From Dillenia suffruticosa (taxonomy: Eukaryota > Streptophyta > Magnoliopsida > Dilleniales > Dilleniaceae), in NCBI GenBank assembly GCA_033439265.1, contig JAVTVX010000010.1:25409056-25473055 (forward strand): a DNA stretch of 64,000 bases, written 5' to 3'. How positions within the stretch are numbered: position 1 is the stretch's first letter; each line of letters opens with the position of its first letter. Shown here piece after piece: positions 50,039 to 61,890 of this stretch. The position numbers were made by a program, and so were the translations under genes. The notes beneath the pieces are model-generated. The model saw only the letters and a program-made list of their open reading frames with translations. It was not told where the DNA came from and searched no databases.

Positions 50039-51251
50039 AGAGTATGCGTTGAGTTTGTTAATGCTACTCCTTTTAGAGTAAGGGGTACGGGTGTTTCTCG
50101 GACTCTAGTTCTTAAATTTTCGGACGTGATTACCTCGGTTTGAAACTCGTGATTCACCGATGGGTCTGAGTGTGGCGTTATTGAGTTTGAGGTGTATGCA
50201 ATTATTGCATGTAAACTACAAATTGATCAGCTTGAGGAGCCCTGGATGTACCAAAGCAGAGGCAGCTTTAGAAACAATTGTCGTTTTGTAAAATGGTCTT
50301 AGGCGGAGATGATAAGAGTTTCATTTATAAACCCCAACAAAACATGTCCAACAAGAAGATCATTAGACTGAGAACTTGGCACCAAGACGTGAAAATTGTT
50401 AGTTTGACAAGTTAGGCCGAGCCATTCATTGCAACATGTGAAATGAAACTTAAGCCGGTAAGATGAAATCGATCATTTGCTTTTTTATACCGTTAGAAAT
50501 TTGAATTCGAACTTTTTATTTTTATAAATAAAATGTAATTAGAATTCTTAAGTTTGATGAATGTTGAATCATTAATTTTTTTTTTTTGATATATTGACCC
50601 AAAAATTGTTTTAGATGGAATAACTTTTATTTTCACAATCCAAATGTATTGAACGTGATATGATCATTCAAACGATAACACAAAATATCTTACTTTTCTA
50701 AGTCCTGAAATCATATAGGTGAATGATATTTTTGTTTCACCAACTCTTAGTTACATCCTCTTAACACCATCCTCTTACACACACAATATGTTTGAAATTC
50801 AAAAAATAAGGAGGAGTTGAAAGTTGGTTCTCCAGGAAAATTACTCTCTTCCTCTCTCCCTTATCATGTTTGAATTAAAAAAAAAAAATGAATTGAGTCG
50901 AGCCCTCCTGGGTGATCCGGTACCCATTTTCCAACATGAACAAGAATATAGGTTGGACTTTTGTAGGAGGTAATTGAGGAACAGTATTTCTATTATTGAT
51001 TTATTTTCTAAATTGTATAATTTACTCACCCACCTTGGAAAAAGGCTTGATTGATTCAGATTCTTCTTTTAATACACTCACCTAGCGACGGTACTATTTT
51101 TTGTTAACCTGCCCACATCAAGTCATTAGAAATGCATTTCTAAGTAAACATCACAGTCATGCAGGCATTGCTCATTTTTGCTGACTTAATGATGATTTTT
51201 GCGCGAAACATTAGTAAGTCCTTTGCAGAATAATAAAAGGGCATTTCGTCA
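50039..51251. other. Intergenic DNA downstream of SAUR
   Basis: No gene recognised between the SINE-like element and the SAUR stop codon. Confidence 0.6.
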
Positions 51252-51731
51252 TCAAGTACAAACAACATGTTGGCTGTTCGAGAGTCCTAGATGTTGGAAA
51301 GAAGAAGATGCTGCTGCTGAACAACCACCAGTTGCAAGTGACATGAGCAATGCTTGCTCTAGTTCCTCATCCACGATTCCTCGGCGCAGCAACAAGACAA
51401 TATACTCCAAGAAAACTAAGTCACACGCCAACCTGATGCGCCCATCACTCTGCACACCAAACTCCTCTTTGGACATTTTGAAGAGTTGTTTGAAGATTTC
51501 ATGGTCAAGATATGAAACAGGAATCGAACACTTTCTACCATCACCGGTATAGGCTACAAAAGAGTCCCTTTTGGCTTCGGAAGTGGTGGGAACACTCTTT
51601 TTTGCACCACTTTTTGCTCTCTGCGATTGCCAGGATATCCTTCTTTTCTTGGTTCTAGCTGCCTTTTGCCATCTCCTCATTGCCAATTTGATGAACTTCT
51701 CTAGATGGATGATCATTGTTGACTTAACCAA
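51252..51731 (-). CDS. SAUR: SAUR-family (small auxin-up RNA) protein
   Basis: Single-exon gene of 159 codons, as SAUR genes usually are. The start may be 51731 (MVKST) or 51716 (MIIHLEKFIKLAMRRWQ). The second matches the family's usual opening (basic helix with KLAxRWQ) better. A Lys/Arg-rich linker is followed by the SAUR core FVAYTGDGRKCSIPVSYLDH, FKQLFKMSKEEFGVQSDGRI and LACDLVFLEYIVLLLRRG, then a variable tail with ALLMSL. The family inhibits PP2C.D phosphatases, relieving plasma-membrane H+-ATPases and promoting cell expansion; members of this clade are auxin- or brassinosteroid-responsive. A TATA-like CTATTTATATAG lies just upstream on minus (about 51787-51798). Intact. Confidence 0.92.
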   Translation of the reverse strand: MVKSTMIIHLEKFIKLAMRRWQKAARTKKRRISWQSQRAKSGAKKSVPTTSEAKRDSFVAYTGDGRKCSIPVSYLDHEIFKQLFKMSKEEFGVQSDGRIRLACDLVFLEYIVLLLRRGIVDEELEQALLMSLATGGCSAAASSSFQHLGLSNSQHVVCT

Positions 51732-51799
51732 AAAATAAAGAAATATCTATGATGTCCTCAGTGTAAGCCATAAACATGGAAGTGCTATATAAATAGTCC

Positions 51800-54215
51800 A
51801 TCAAGTGTTGCTTTTGTTATGGATATGTTTGGTTTCTTGTGATGGAGAGAGGGGTATCTTCTGCCGAAACAACAGCTGTACCGGTGATGATAACAAGAGC
51901 AAGAACTTTTGTCCAGGTTTGTTCTCTAATGATTATACTAGGGAATCTTAATTAAATTCCTAATCCAGCAGACACTATTTGAAAGTCCCTATACAAAGCC
52001 GGCCTTTCGCATAGAATCCCATAACGAAGTGGATGGAACAAAACTTAACTGGTGATTATAACAAGACAGAACAGGAACTTACTGATGTTTACTTAGTTTT
52101 GGATGAGAGGGTTTTTTTTTTTTAAGGACTCTTATTATCATATTGGTAGTATTCATCAAATGCTTCCAAATTTCATAGCTAGGAGGAGTTCACAATTTAA
52201 CTCTTGGTGATTGTATTAGAGAGATTTCAAGTTTCATTAAGTGTAAATGCCCTTATTGTTGGTATGTGTAGTTTATAAGTTATCAAGTGGGCATAATAAT
52301 AAAAATTGGGGCTAGATTCCACCATTTTTTTAGAAAAGAAAAACAAAGTTTCATGTGTTTCAAAGAATTTTGACAGAAATACTGATTTAATTAATAGAAA
52401 ATTGGTCTAATGAGAAAAATATTAATTTCATTAATCATAACTCAGATTTGAATTTTGAAAATGAAAATAACTATACCCAGTGAGCTCCCCTCTATAGAGG
52501 GTTCGATAGTAACTTAAATCGAATTAATCAAAATATGAATTCGAATATCGATCGATAAAGTATAAAAAAAAAAAAAAAAAGATAAGAAATGCTGACTCAC
52601 AGCCATGGGGTGGGTATCATTATTATTTGAACAAATAACACTTATTTATTAAATGCTAGATATGTTCATAATTTAGATATTTGGGTATTCAATGAGACAA
52701 TATATAAGTGCACATGGGGAATGCTTCTTATCATAACGAGCAATCTAAATTTAGCATAGGCAAAATCAAAAATTTATTTGAGATGGAAGAAATATAACAT
52801 ACACTTGGAGTTATAATTTTATAAAATTTGTTATAAATTTTAATGAGGCAGACAATATTTAATCTTATAATTTTAAAAATGATATATTTTCTAATTAATA
52901 AAAAAATCAAAGGGTATGGTTACTCCCTTACCATCTTCCCACGCCCATGTAATTTAACCTACATGATTAGAACTTCTTTTAGTCCTTCCAAAGATATTAT
53001 AAAAGGAAAAAATAAAATTGTAAGGCAGATTTGAGAAAGGACTATTGCCTCTTAGGATAAACGGATACAGAAACGGAATATGAAATCATACTAAAAGAAG
53101 ATATTTTGTAAGAATATATGAAACGGAGATGTGATTAAATATATAATATATAAAAATAATAGAATAATAATATTTTTTTAATAAAAATCTAAAATGATTA
53201 AATAAATAGTTATTAATTATAAGATAAATAATATAAAAATAAAAATTACAATTAAATAGACAAATAGTTTCATAAATATAGAAAATATATTAGATCCACC
53301 ACTATCTTGGCCCGATTGCATTTTCTTTTTTAGACAACATCTTGCTTGGCTTCCTACGATTCTCAGCCTCTAAAACCCGAGTTTGCATTGTTATGGCCAA
53401 TAATGCCGAGGTTGAAGCAGAGCACTAGAATCCCCTTAAGGGGAATTATTGGATTATCCAAATTTATTTGATTGAAAATTCGGGTTTATTTCCCTCTGGC
53501 CTTCCTCGTATTGACTTACCCAGGAGGCTCCTAATGCTCTCAAGAACATTTGTTATAGCCTCTTAAGGGTTTAAACCCTGGGTCCAATTGTGGAATAGAA
53601 ATGAATCTATTACCAATAGACATTGGTCTGGCTTGTTTGAATGCATAACAATACTACCCACCAAATCATTTTAGATCTTTTTTTTTTTTTTTTTTTTCAA
53701 ATCAAAACTTGAACCAAAATAATCAAAAAAATTGTGGAATCGGAATCGATGAGAAATGTAAAATCTGTGAAGCAATTATGAGAAATCATAGAAATTATAT
53801 ATATAAAAAAAAAAACTGTAAAAAAAAATGAAAATTGATTGAGACCGTAAAAAACAAAAGTAAAAATCAGAACAAACAAAACTCAAAATAAACATGTTAA
53901 TTAGCGGTTATTAGTAAAATTACCTTATTATAATTGAGACACGTGTTTGACTACCCAAAATATATATCTCCTGCCTGTGGCTTTGGAACGCATAACGAAA
54001 GGAACCATCAATATCAGGAAATTGGCGGCAACTTCTTTTAGAAATTTCAAAAAGAACATTCAAATGCCAATTTTACCCCCTTCCTGTACAGGACGATGTC
54101 ACCAATCCTATAGGGGCAATTTTAGAACTAAAAAAAAAAAGAGCTAAAAACAGAAAACTGAAATTTTGCTACAACTCCTCCCTGTCTCATGTTCACAAGT
54201 CCTCTTTAAGTTTCC
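51800..54215. other. Intergenic DNA between SAUR and pectinesterase
   Basis: No gene recognised. Contains a SINE-like 3' fragment (52445-52578) and long T/A runs (53679-53697, 53806-53829). Confidence 0.6.
52445..52578 (+). mobile_element. SINE-like 3' fragment with poly(A)
   Basis: Contains AGGGTTCGATAGTAACTTAA, AATCGAATTAATC and TTCGAATATCGATCG words of the family seen at 49801-49880 and ends in a 17-A run (52562-52578). Confidence 0.5.
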
Positions 54216-54221
54216 GAACTC

Positions 54222-54229
54222 TATAAATA
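54222..54229 (+). promoter_or_regulatory. TATA box of pectinesterase
   Basis: TATAAATA about 83-90 bp upstream of the ATG at 54312. An interrupted GA repeat (54274-54309) occupies the likely 5' UTR. Confidence 0.8.
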
Positions 54230-54311
54230 TTTCCACTCAAAAGGATAAGAAAAAAAAAAAATCAGATATCAAATTAGAGAGAGAGAGAGAGAGGGAGAGA
54301 GAGAGAGAAAC

Positions 54312-55860
54312 ATGGAGTTAAAATTCACAAATATCATCATCCTCGTTACCTTTTCCTTCATCCCGGTTGCCTTCTGTGGCTATACGGCCGCATTGCCATC
54401 CGTCAGAACTCAGCTGGGCAGCTGGTTCCAGACCAATATGCAGCCTTACACGGCACGAAAATCGAAGATAGACCCCACCCTTGCAGCGGCGGAGGCCAGT
54501 CCCAGAATTATCAAGGTCAACAAAAATGGAGGTGGAGATTTCAAGACCATAACTGGGGCCCTCAAAAGCCTTCCTGCGGGCAACAACACTAAACGTGTGG
54601 TGATTAAAATCGCCGGCGGAGTATACACCGAAAAGATCAAAGTTGAGAGGACAAAAAATTTTATTACATTTGTTGGGGCGCCAAATGATATGCCAACTTT
54701 GGTTTACGGAGGGACTGCTCTCCAATATGGCACTATTGATAGCGCATCTTTGATTGTGGAGGGTGATTACTTTGTTGCTAGCAATATTATCATCAAGGTT
54801 TGTTGTACTTATTTTCATATATTTCCATGCTATTATGGTTTTTTATTTTATTATTATTATAATTTTTAAGCATGTAGGATATATCACATAAGGCGTGTCT
54901 TAGCTCGTAAAATATATATACATATATACATAATTTTTCAAATAAATATCATGCAATCCCAAATTTCTAAGTTTAGGGTATAATGACTGACTTTTGGTTT
55001 CTCTTCATTTGGTTGAAGAATTCAGCACCACCGCCGGACGGGGTAAGAAAGGATGCACAAGCAGTAGCTCTGAGAATTTCAGGTGACAAGGCGGCATTTT
55101 ACAATTGCAAGCTTTATGGGTATCAGGACACCCTTTGTGATGACAGAGGGAAACATTTCTTCAAGGATTGCTACATTGAAGGCACTGTTGATTTTATATT
55201 TGGAAATGCAAAGACTCTCTATTTGGTATCCTTTCATTCTCTCTTGGGATTATTTCCCTTGTGCCTGTCTTTGCCATTTTAGTATATGGTGAATTCTTTG
55301 ATGATGTGTTGGATGTTTCTTAATTATGGTCATGCAGAACACCCAAATAAATGTGGTGCCAAGCATTCTTGGAATGACAGTCATAACTGCACAAGGAAGA
55401 AAGAGTTCCTCGGAGGATAATGGGTATGTCTTTGCCCATTGCAAGGTGACCGGCACGGCCAAGCGCACACTCTTAGGCAGGCCATGGTTTGAAGCCCCTG
55501 TTGTAATATTTGCCTATACCGAAATGGGCAATGTTCTGAATCCGCTAGGATGGTCTAATAACAATCACCCAGAGCGTGAAAAGTATGTTTTCTCTTTATT
55601 ATTTCAATTAATAATTTATTTGTTGATACGATAGTTTCTTTTTATCTATACACCAATTTTGAAATAATTGAGAGATTGAAATATGATTTTATTTTTGCAG
55701 AACTATGTTGTTTGGTGAATACAAGAACACTGGACCAGGATCGAGCCCAAAGGGCCGGGCTTCCTTTATAAGGCAACTAAGTGATGCACAAGCTCGAACC
55801 TATCTCACTTTAGATTACATCCAGGGTTCAAAATGGCTTCTCCCTCCTCCTAAGATTTAA
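54312..55860 (+). CDS. Pectinesterase (pectin methylesterase, no PMEI pro-domain)
   Basis: Four exons: 54312-54797, 55019-55225, 55338-55582 and 55701-55860, giving 365 residues, typical of PMEs lacking the inhibitor-like pro-region. Residues 1-~24 ([20 protein letters not shown]) are a signal peptide, so the enzyme is secreted to the wall, where it de-esterifies homogalacturonan. All family motifs are present: [18 protein letters not shown] (Gln176), GYQDTL (Gln198, Asp199), EGTVDFIFG (Asp220) and LGRPW (Arg279, Trp281), i.e. both catalytic Asp, the oxyanion Gln pair and the Arg. It is tail-to-tail with a glycosyltransferase gene 510 bp downstream. Its 3' three quarters were copied to 8846-10051, where the copy died. 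The acceptor before exon 2 is TTGAAG|AATTCA. Confidence 0.95.
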
Positions 55861-56370
55861 ATAGTTGGAAATTGAATCTTTTAAGTTGGTAAATGGAAGA
55901 GCTGTTCTGACCAACTGCTCTCTTGTTAGCATTGGCTCAAGCAAAGCCAAAATTTTTTCCCGTTTTGTTTGTGTTATACTCATTTTGTGTATAAATTATA
56001 CTCATTTTGTGTATAATGTAAAAGTGTGTATATTTCTTCTTTTTTTTTTCTCTTCAAAGATAGGGATTAAATAAAGATAATTGTGATTCTCTTCGACGTT
56101 ACCTTAAATCCTTATGTATAGACTTAAAACATGGATTGCATATAAAAATTCACCAATACTAAAATTTTACCATTTTACCATTTTTCCTTTTCATTCTTTT
56201 ATCATTACGTTATCCTGTGACATTTTATCATTCTCATAAAGAAATTACTAAGAGAAATGAATGAGGATAAAGTAGGAAGGAGTGACTCGGTTCATAAATA
56301 TCAAAGAGCTACAAACTAGCTAGTAAGCAAAGAAACTTCTGCAACTACAAATTTAGTTTTCTACAATTCT
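55861..56370. other. Spacer between convergent pectinesterase and glycosyltransferase B
   Basis: Shared 3' flanks of the two genes. A 21-bp word with ATACTCATTTTGTGTATAA is tandemly doubled at 55975-56020. No other gene. Confidence 0.7.
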
Positions 56371-58103
56371 TTACCATGAGTTCATGCATGCCACATGCTT
56401 AGTCCATCCAATTGTCGTCGTCCCATTGGTTGCGGTGGCCTTATACCTCAACCAATCATGAATAGCAGCCGTTAGATCTGATAGTTTGGCATGAATCGTA
56501 CGACAGCAGTTAGCATGAATAGCGGAAACAACGTTAAATTCTCTACTATCTTGACAAAAGCCACTAAAATAAAGTGTGTCCATATACCTGATCTTAATCC
56601 CTATTTTATCGACCTCACTATTTTGGATCATGCCATGTAAAACATCTTGCTCTTTTTGGCCAACGGTGATGTCCTTCTTTGCATACAATGCTCTGTACAG
56701 GACGATCGTCTTGTTGTTGGATCGGGCAAAGTAGAACCCGGTGTTGACCGGGTTAGATTTAGACCACTGGTCTCCATTGAAGCCATCCACACTCACTTGG
56801 ATATCAATGCTCTTGTTTTGGGTAAGCCTCGGAAATGGACTCCTTAGCCATATTACATCCGTGTCCTGTTTCAAAATATTCAAGAAAATATAACTCATGT
56901 ATTAAATAATACATCTTTTTTTTTTGTCCATAGAGATCGCAAAAATTATAGAAATATAAATATCCATGAAAATTCAACCACTAAATCTCAAAGTCATGGA
57001 AAATACTTGAACAATTTTTTACAATATAACTTTGTAAAGAAAAATTTTATTATACTTTGGTGTATTAATTGAACTAATTGAAATCTTTTATTAATTTTTT
57101 TAATATATATACGAAAATATAAGATAATAATACATGTCAAATATTTCAATTCCACTATTTTCTATCGAATTATATAAGAGTGATGCAAGGAGAAACAAGC
57201 AATTATAAGCTTCTTAGGAAGCTAAGTATAACAAAATAGTCAAATTTCTCTAATGACATACCCATTATGGTTGTTGGTACTTTGATAAAATTCATTTAAT
57301 AAATTTAAATCCTAAAAGGAATTGTTTTTTTTTTTTTTTAGTGTACGAGTATCTACCATAAATCGGTATTCCAGTTTAACCCGACTAATTCGATTCAAAC
57401 ACTATAAGTTCATTAAAACGTTAGCTCTCCTTAATATAAACTAAATAATATATATATATAAGATAATTAATAGAAAACATACTGTGAAAATAAAATTGTA
57501 ACCATGCGTAAGAACTTCTCCAAGAAAAAGAGTTCTTCTCCACATCATCTCTAAGAAGTCCTCAGACATATAAATTTTCTCACTAGCAAATTGAACACCT
57601 ATAGTCTCTAGTCTGTAGCAATGAAGATGAAGAAACTTGCACCGATCAAACGAGGTTTGATCCATGGCAACAATCAATAGATGATTGACCAGATCGCAAG
57701 TATCTTCACCATACCAAAAGCCATCCAAGAAGAGGTCAAGCATTGGCTTATCTCCTTCTACGTAAGCCCTGTTCACCACTGTGATTATCACTGTTTTATT
57801 TGGCATTGAAGCTTCATATAGTACTCTTTCAAGCTCATCTCTAGGCTGCATATCAAAATAATTGCCAAAAATTAAAAAATTAAAAAAGATTGCAATGATA
57901 CATCGGTAGAATGAAAGTGAGATTTTGGTTATGGTGAAAAGGAAAAGAAGATCGGGTACCGTGTTTAAGGGTTGAAAATGGGAGTGAAAAGAGAGAAGTT
58001 TTAAATAAAGTGATGGAGAAGATAAGATGATGAAGAAGAGACCAGCTGCAAGTAGAAGGGATAATGCCATATAATTGCCCATTTGATGCCTCAAGTAACT
58101 CAT
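56371..58103 (-). CDS. DUF271-type glycosyltransferase, copy B
   Basis: Exons 57960-58103, 57483-57845 and 56371-56865 give 333 residues. The N-terminal anchor NYMALSLLLAAGLFFIILSS suggests a type II Golgi protein. The DxD motif lies in DTDVIWLRSPFP (170-172), and VNTGFYFARSNNKT and NCCRTIHAKLSDL follow in the C-terminal half. Near-identical to copies A and C along the whole length. Intron 1 (57846-57959, 114 nt) is a multiple of three and free of stops, so intron retention would still give one long protein (371 residues); the GTACCC donor and ATGCAG acceptor are conserved in all copies, so I favour splicing. Family as for copy A; substrate unknown. Confidence 0.9.
57325..57445 (-). mobile_element. 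SINE-derived fragment in glycosyltransferase B intron 2
   Basis: A T-run (57327-57339) followed by CGACTAATTCGATTCAAACA and CATTAAAACGTTAGCTC resembles an inverted SINE 3' body. Shared with copy A, missing from copy C. Confidence 0.5.
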
Positions 58104-58318
58104 CTTGTGCTTTTATTTCCTATTTTTTTTGGCTGCTCTCGATGAATCACGAAAATAAATAGAGGAAGTAACTTTTGTAAGTGGGCTATTTGCTTTTTTT
58201 GTGGGATTGGTTTTTGGACCTACGAAAGGGTTTTCATTGTGTCTTTTAAGGGGAAGAGAAATATGTATAATGGTAAATCTACGTTAGCTTTGTGTCTCCT
58301 CCTTGATCTCAATTCTAG

Positions 58319-58325
58319 TTATATA
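58319..58325 (-). promoter_or_regulatory. TATA box, glycosyltransferase B
   Basis: TATATAA on minus about 216 bp upstream of the ATG, conserved in copy A but within a segment missing from copy C. Confidence 0.45.
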
Positions 58326-58535
58326 GACGGAGCCAAGCCTGAAAAAATTTGAGTACATTAATTAAGAATCCGAGAGGAAATCTAAATCTATATAACTATA
58401 TATCTATAACATAGATGCCAATTTCCAAATATGTTATTTTTATAAAATAAATAAGAAAAAAAACGACAGAGAAGAACTGAGAAAATCAAACACAAGAGGA
58501 GGCAAAATTCACTATATGAGAAAAAGGAGTATTAA

Positions 58536-59452
58536 GAGGAATTTTTGAATGAATAATTACCGAAAATATTAAGATTAAACTTTAATATGCACTAACAACA
58601 AAATTTTAGCCAAAAACATAGCAACTTTATCATCTCTGATCATGAAATATATTCCACTTATGTTAGAAAAAATTTATAATATATATATATATATACAGTG
58701 CAATCAAGTAACTTGAAGGACATAATGTAAAAGTAAATAAGTGCAGACTTATTTTATTGAAAATCATGCAATTTCTGGGGATGCAATTAAATAATCCTCC
58801 TAATTTAAGATTCTGACATTCTATAAGAAGATTTTACTACCAAATCAGCTTTTCTTATTCTGAGTCCCGATTTGGTACACTGAGAATCCTGAGGTATGTT
58901 AATTTATTGACATAAATGGCTGTATTTGGCCAGAACTTTTATTTTCAACAGGGGGCATTTGCTTCACCAATTGCTAGTTATGGCTTTGGCCGTGCAAGAA
59001 GATTATTTGGGTTTTTTTTTTTTTTTTTTTTTTTTTTGGTAGAGAAGAAGATTATTTAGTACCTACAAATGCCAAAAACTCAATTTTGTGGAGAATTATA
59101 TTTAATTATTTTTATATTTTAGCATTCTATAGTATGAGATGTGACAACTCGTTCGGAAGGGCTTAATAGGATTCTTGAAATAATTAATTGTTTTAGAAAA
59201 TTCAACTTCTTCTTTTTTTTTGGGGGGAGGGGGACTGTAATTAATCATTTTTATATTTTAAAAAATCTATAACCTAATGTGTTTGTCAGTGGATGTTATT
59301 GTGGAATATTGCACGGTAGCGATGCTATTATTGATGCTTGAATGTAGTAGCCATTATTTCAACTATTATATATATACATATACATATACATATATAACTT
59401 TCTTTAATTAATAATCGTAGTTTCTTTATTTAAATATTAATTTTAAATATAG
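58536..59452. other. Spacer between glycosyltransferases B and C
   Basis: No gene recognised. It contains a long T-run (59012-59037), TA repeats and other AT-rich sequence, and separates the two tandem units. Confidence 0.6.
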
Positions 59453-59740
59453 GGTATAATGCAAAAAGCTGTATATGTTCAAATAAAGATAATTGTGATT
59501 CTCTTTGACGTTGCCTTAAATCCTTGTGTGTAGGCTTAAAATATCGATTGCACATAAAAATTCACCTATACTAAAAATTCACCATTTTTCCCCATCTTGT
59601 GACAATTTATCATTCACATAAGGAAATTGCTAGGAGAAATGAATGAGATTAAAATAGAAAGAGTGACTCGGTTCATAAATATCAAAGGGCTGCATACTAG
59701 CCAGTAAGCAAAGAACTTCTGCAACTACAAAATAGCTTTT

Positions 59741-59820
59741 TACACCAACAAGCTCTATCCTAGCTGGCACTGTCCTTAGTCTTGAGTTCGAATCACCCCT
59801 ACAAAAATATATATATATAT
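59741..59820 (+). mobile_element. Small SINE-like insertion 3' of glycosyltransferase C
   Basis: About 80 bp absent from the equivalent place in copies A and B. It contains an A-box-like TAGCTGGCACTG, a clear B-box GAGTTCGAATCAC and an A/T-rich end (59801-59820). Confidence 0.5.
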
Positions 59821-59831
59821 TTTTCTACGAT

Positions 59832-61418
59832 TCATTTCCATGAATTTATGCATGCCAAATGCCTAGTCCATCCAATTGTTGTTGTCCCGTTGGTTGCGGC
59901 GGCCTTATACCTCAACCAATCATGAATAACAGCCGTTAGATCCGATAGCTTGGCATGAATCGTACGACAACAGTTAGCATGAACGGTGGAAACAACATTA
60001 AAGTCTTTACTATCTTGACAAAAGCCACTAAAATAAAGGGTGTCTATATACCTAATTTTAATCCCTATTTTATCGATCTCACCATTTTGGATCATGCCCT
60101 GTAAGACGTCTTGCTCCTTTTGCCCAAGAGTGATGTCCTTCTTTGCATGCAATGCTTCGTATAGGGCGATCGTCTTGTTGTTGGATCGGGCAAAGTAGAA
60201 CCCGGTGTTGACTGGGTTAGATTTAGACCACTGGTCTCCATTGAAGCCATCCACACTCACTTGGAGATCAATGCTCTTGTTTTGGCTAAGCCTCGGAAAT
60301 GGACTCCTTAGCCATATTACATCCGTGTCCTGTTTCAAAATATTCAAGAAAATACAAGTCATGCGTTAAATAATACATCTTCAAAAAAAAAATAAAAAAA
60401 ACATAACTTTGTAAAGAAAAAATTTATTCTACTTTGGCAGATTAATTGAACTAATTGAAATCTTTTATTAATATTTATAATATATATACGTACAAAAATA
60501 TAAGATAATAATGTATGTAAAATAGTTAAATTTCAGGATTTTCTATGGAATGATATAGGAGTGCCGTACGCCCAAAAGGAGAAACAAGCAATTATAAGCT
60601 TCTTTGAAAGCTAAGTATAACAAAAATAGTCAAATTTCTCTAATGACATACGTATTATGGTTGTTGGTAGTATTTCGATAAAATTCATTCTATAAATTTA
60701 AATCTAAAAAGAATATGTTTTTGTTAAATGCTTGGTATAAACTAAACAATATATAATAAAAGATAATTAATAGAAAGCATACGGTGAAAATAAAATTGTA
60801 ACCATGCTGAAGAACTTCTCCAAGAAAAAGAGTTCTTCTCCACATCATCTTTAAGAAGTCCTCAGACATATAAATTTTCTCACTCGCAAATTGAACACCT
60901 TTAGTCTCTAGTCTGTAGCAATGAAGATGAAGAAACTTGCACCGATCAAACGAGGTTTGATCCATGGCGACAATCAATAGATGATTGACCAGACCGCGAG
61001 TATCTTCACCATACCAAAAACCATCCAAGAAGAGGTCAAGCATCGGCTTATCTCCTTCAACGTAAGCCTTGTTCACTACTGCGATTATCACCGTTTTATT
61101 TGGCATTGAAGCTTCATGTAGTACTTTTTCAAGGTCATCTCCAGGCTGCATGTTCAAGCTTCTCTATCAATATAATTGCCAAGAATTATAAAAAAAGAAA
61201 GATTGTAATGATATATATGAGTAGAATGAAAGAGAGATTTTGGTTATCGTGCAAAGGAAAAGAAGATCGGGTACCATGTTTAAGGGTAGAAAATGAGCGC
61301 GCCAAGAGACAAGTGTTTGGTAAGATGATGGAGAAGACAAGGTGATGAAGAAGAGACCAGCCGCAAGTAGAAGTGATAAAATCATATAGTTGCCCATTTG
61401 ATGCCTCAAGTAACTCAT
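59832..61418 (-). CDS. DUF271-type glycosyltransferase, copy C
   Basis: Exons 61275-61418, 60783-61145 and 59832-60329 give 334 residues (one Lys longer than A and B). Signal-anchor NYMILSLLLAAGLFFITLSS; the anchor-stem region (SYQTLVSWRAHFLP) is the most diverged part among the three. DxD motif in DTDVIWLRSPFP; SNPVNTGFYFARSNNK and INSWK end. The sequence is fully open with the same splice sites as its paralogues, so it is probably functional. Its upstream region lacks the ~100-bp segment holding the TATA box of copies A and B and carries a long TA repeat (61633-61695), so its promoter must differ. Confidence 0.9.
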
Positions 61419-61632
61419 CTTGTGCTTTGATTTCCTATTTTTGGCTGCTCTCTATCAATCACGAAAATAAATAGGGGAAGAAACTTTTTGTAAGTGGGCA
61501 CTTTTTTTTTTTTTTTTTGGGATTAGTTTTTGGATCTACAAAAGGGTTTTCATTGTGTCTTTTAAGGGGAAGAGAAATGTGAATAATGGTAAATGTAGGA
61601 AATCTAAATCTATATAACTATATATCTATATA

Positions 61633-61633
61633 T

Positions 61634-61679
<46 letters not shown>

Positions 61680-61695
61680 CTATATATATATATAC
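61633..61695. repeat. (TA)n microsatellite
   Basis: Long TA/TATC tract upstream of glycosyltransferase C, self-complementary. Confidence 0.95.
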
Positions 61696-61890
61696 ATATA
61701 GATTTATAAAAATATATATCTCAAATTAAGAAACATAGATGCCAATTTCCATATATGTTATTTTAATAAAATAAATAAGAAATAAAAGGAAAAAGAAGAA
61801 GTGAGAAAATCAAGCACAGGTTTACATAGAAAAATCCCAAATCAGATGAAAAATCACAAGAAGAGGATGAAAAATTCACCATATGCGAAA

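Larger units (their letters stand above)
54658..58350. repeat. Parent copy of the pectinesterase-glycosyltransferase block (copy B)
   Basis: Collinear with 8843-12540. Here both flanks continue naturally: complete pectinesterase exon 1 on the left, and on the right sequence that is also shared with the third glycosyltransferase copy. This marks it as the likely donor. Confidence 0.85.
59453..61890. repeat. Tandem duplicate of the glycosyltransferase unit (copy C)
   Basis: Collinear with about 56010-58535. Homology starts in the pectinesterase 3' flank and ends ~200 bp upstream of the conserved TATA region, so pectinesterase itself was not included. Same orientation as copy B. Confidence 0.85.

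Noticed and set aside
54318..54818. 166-codon open frame on minus
   Set aside because: Antisense shadow of pectinesterase exon 1, which has the family motifs and signal peptide on plus.
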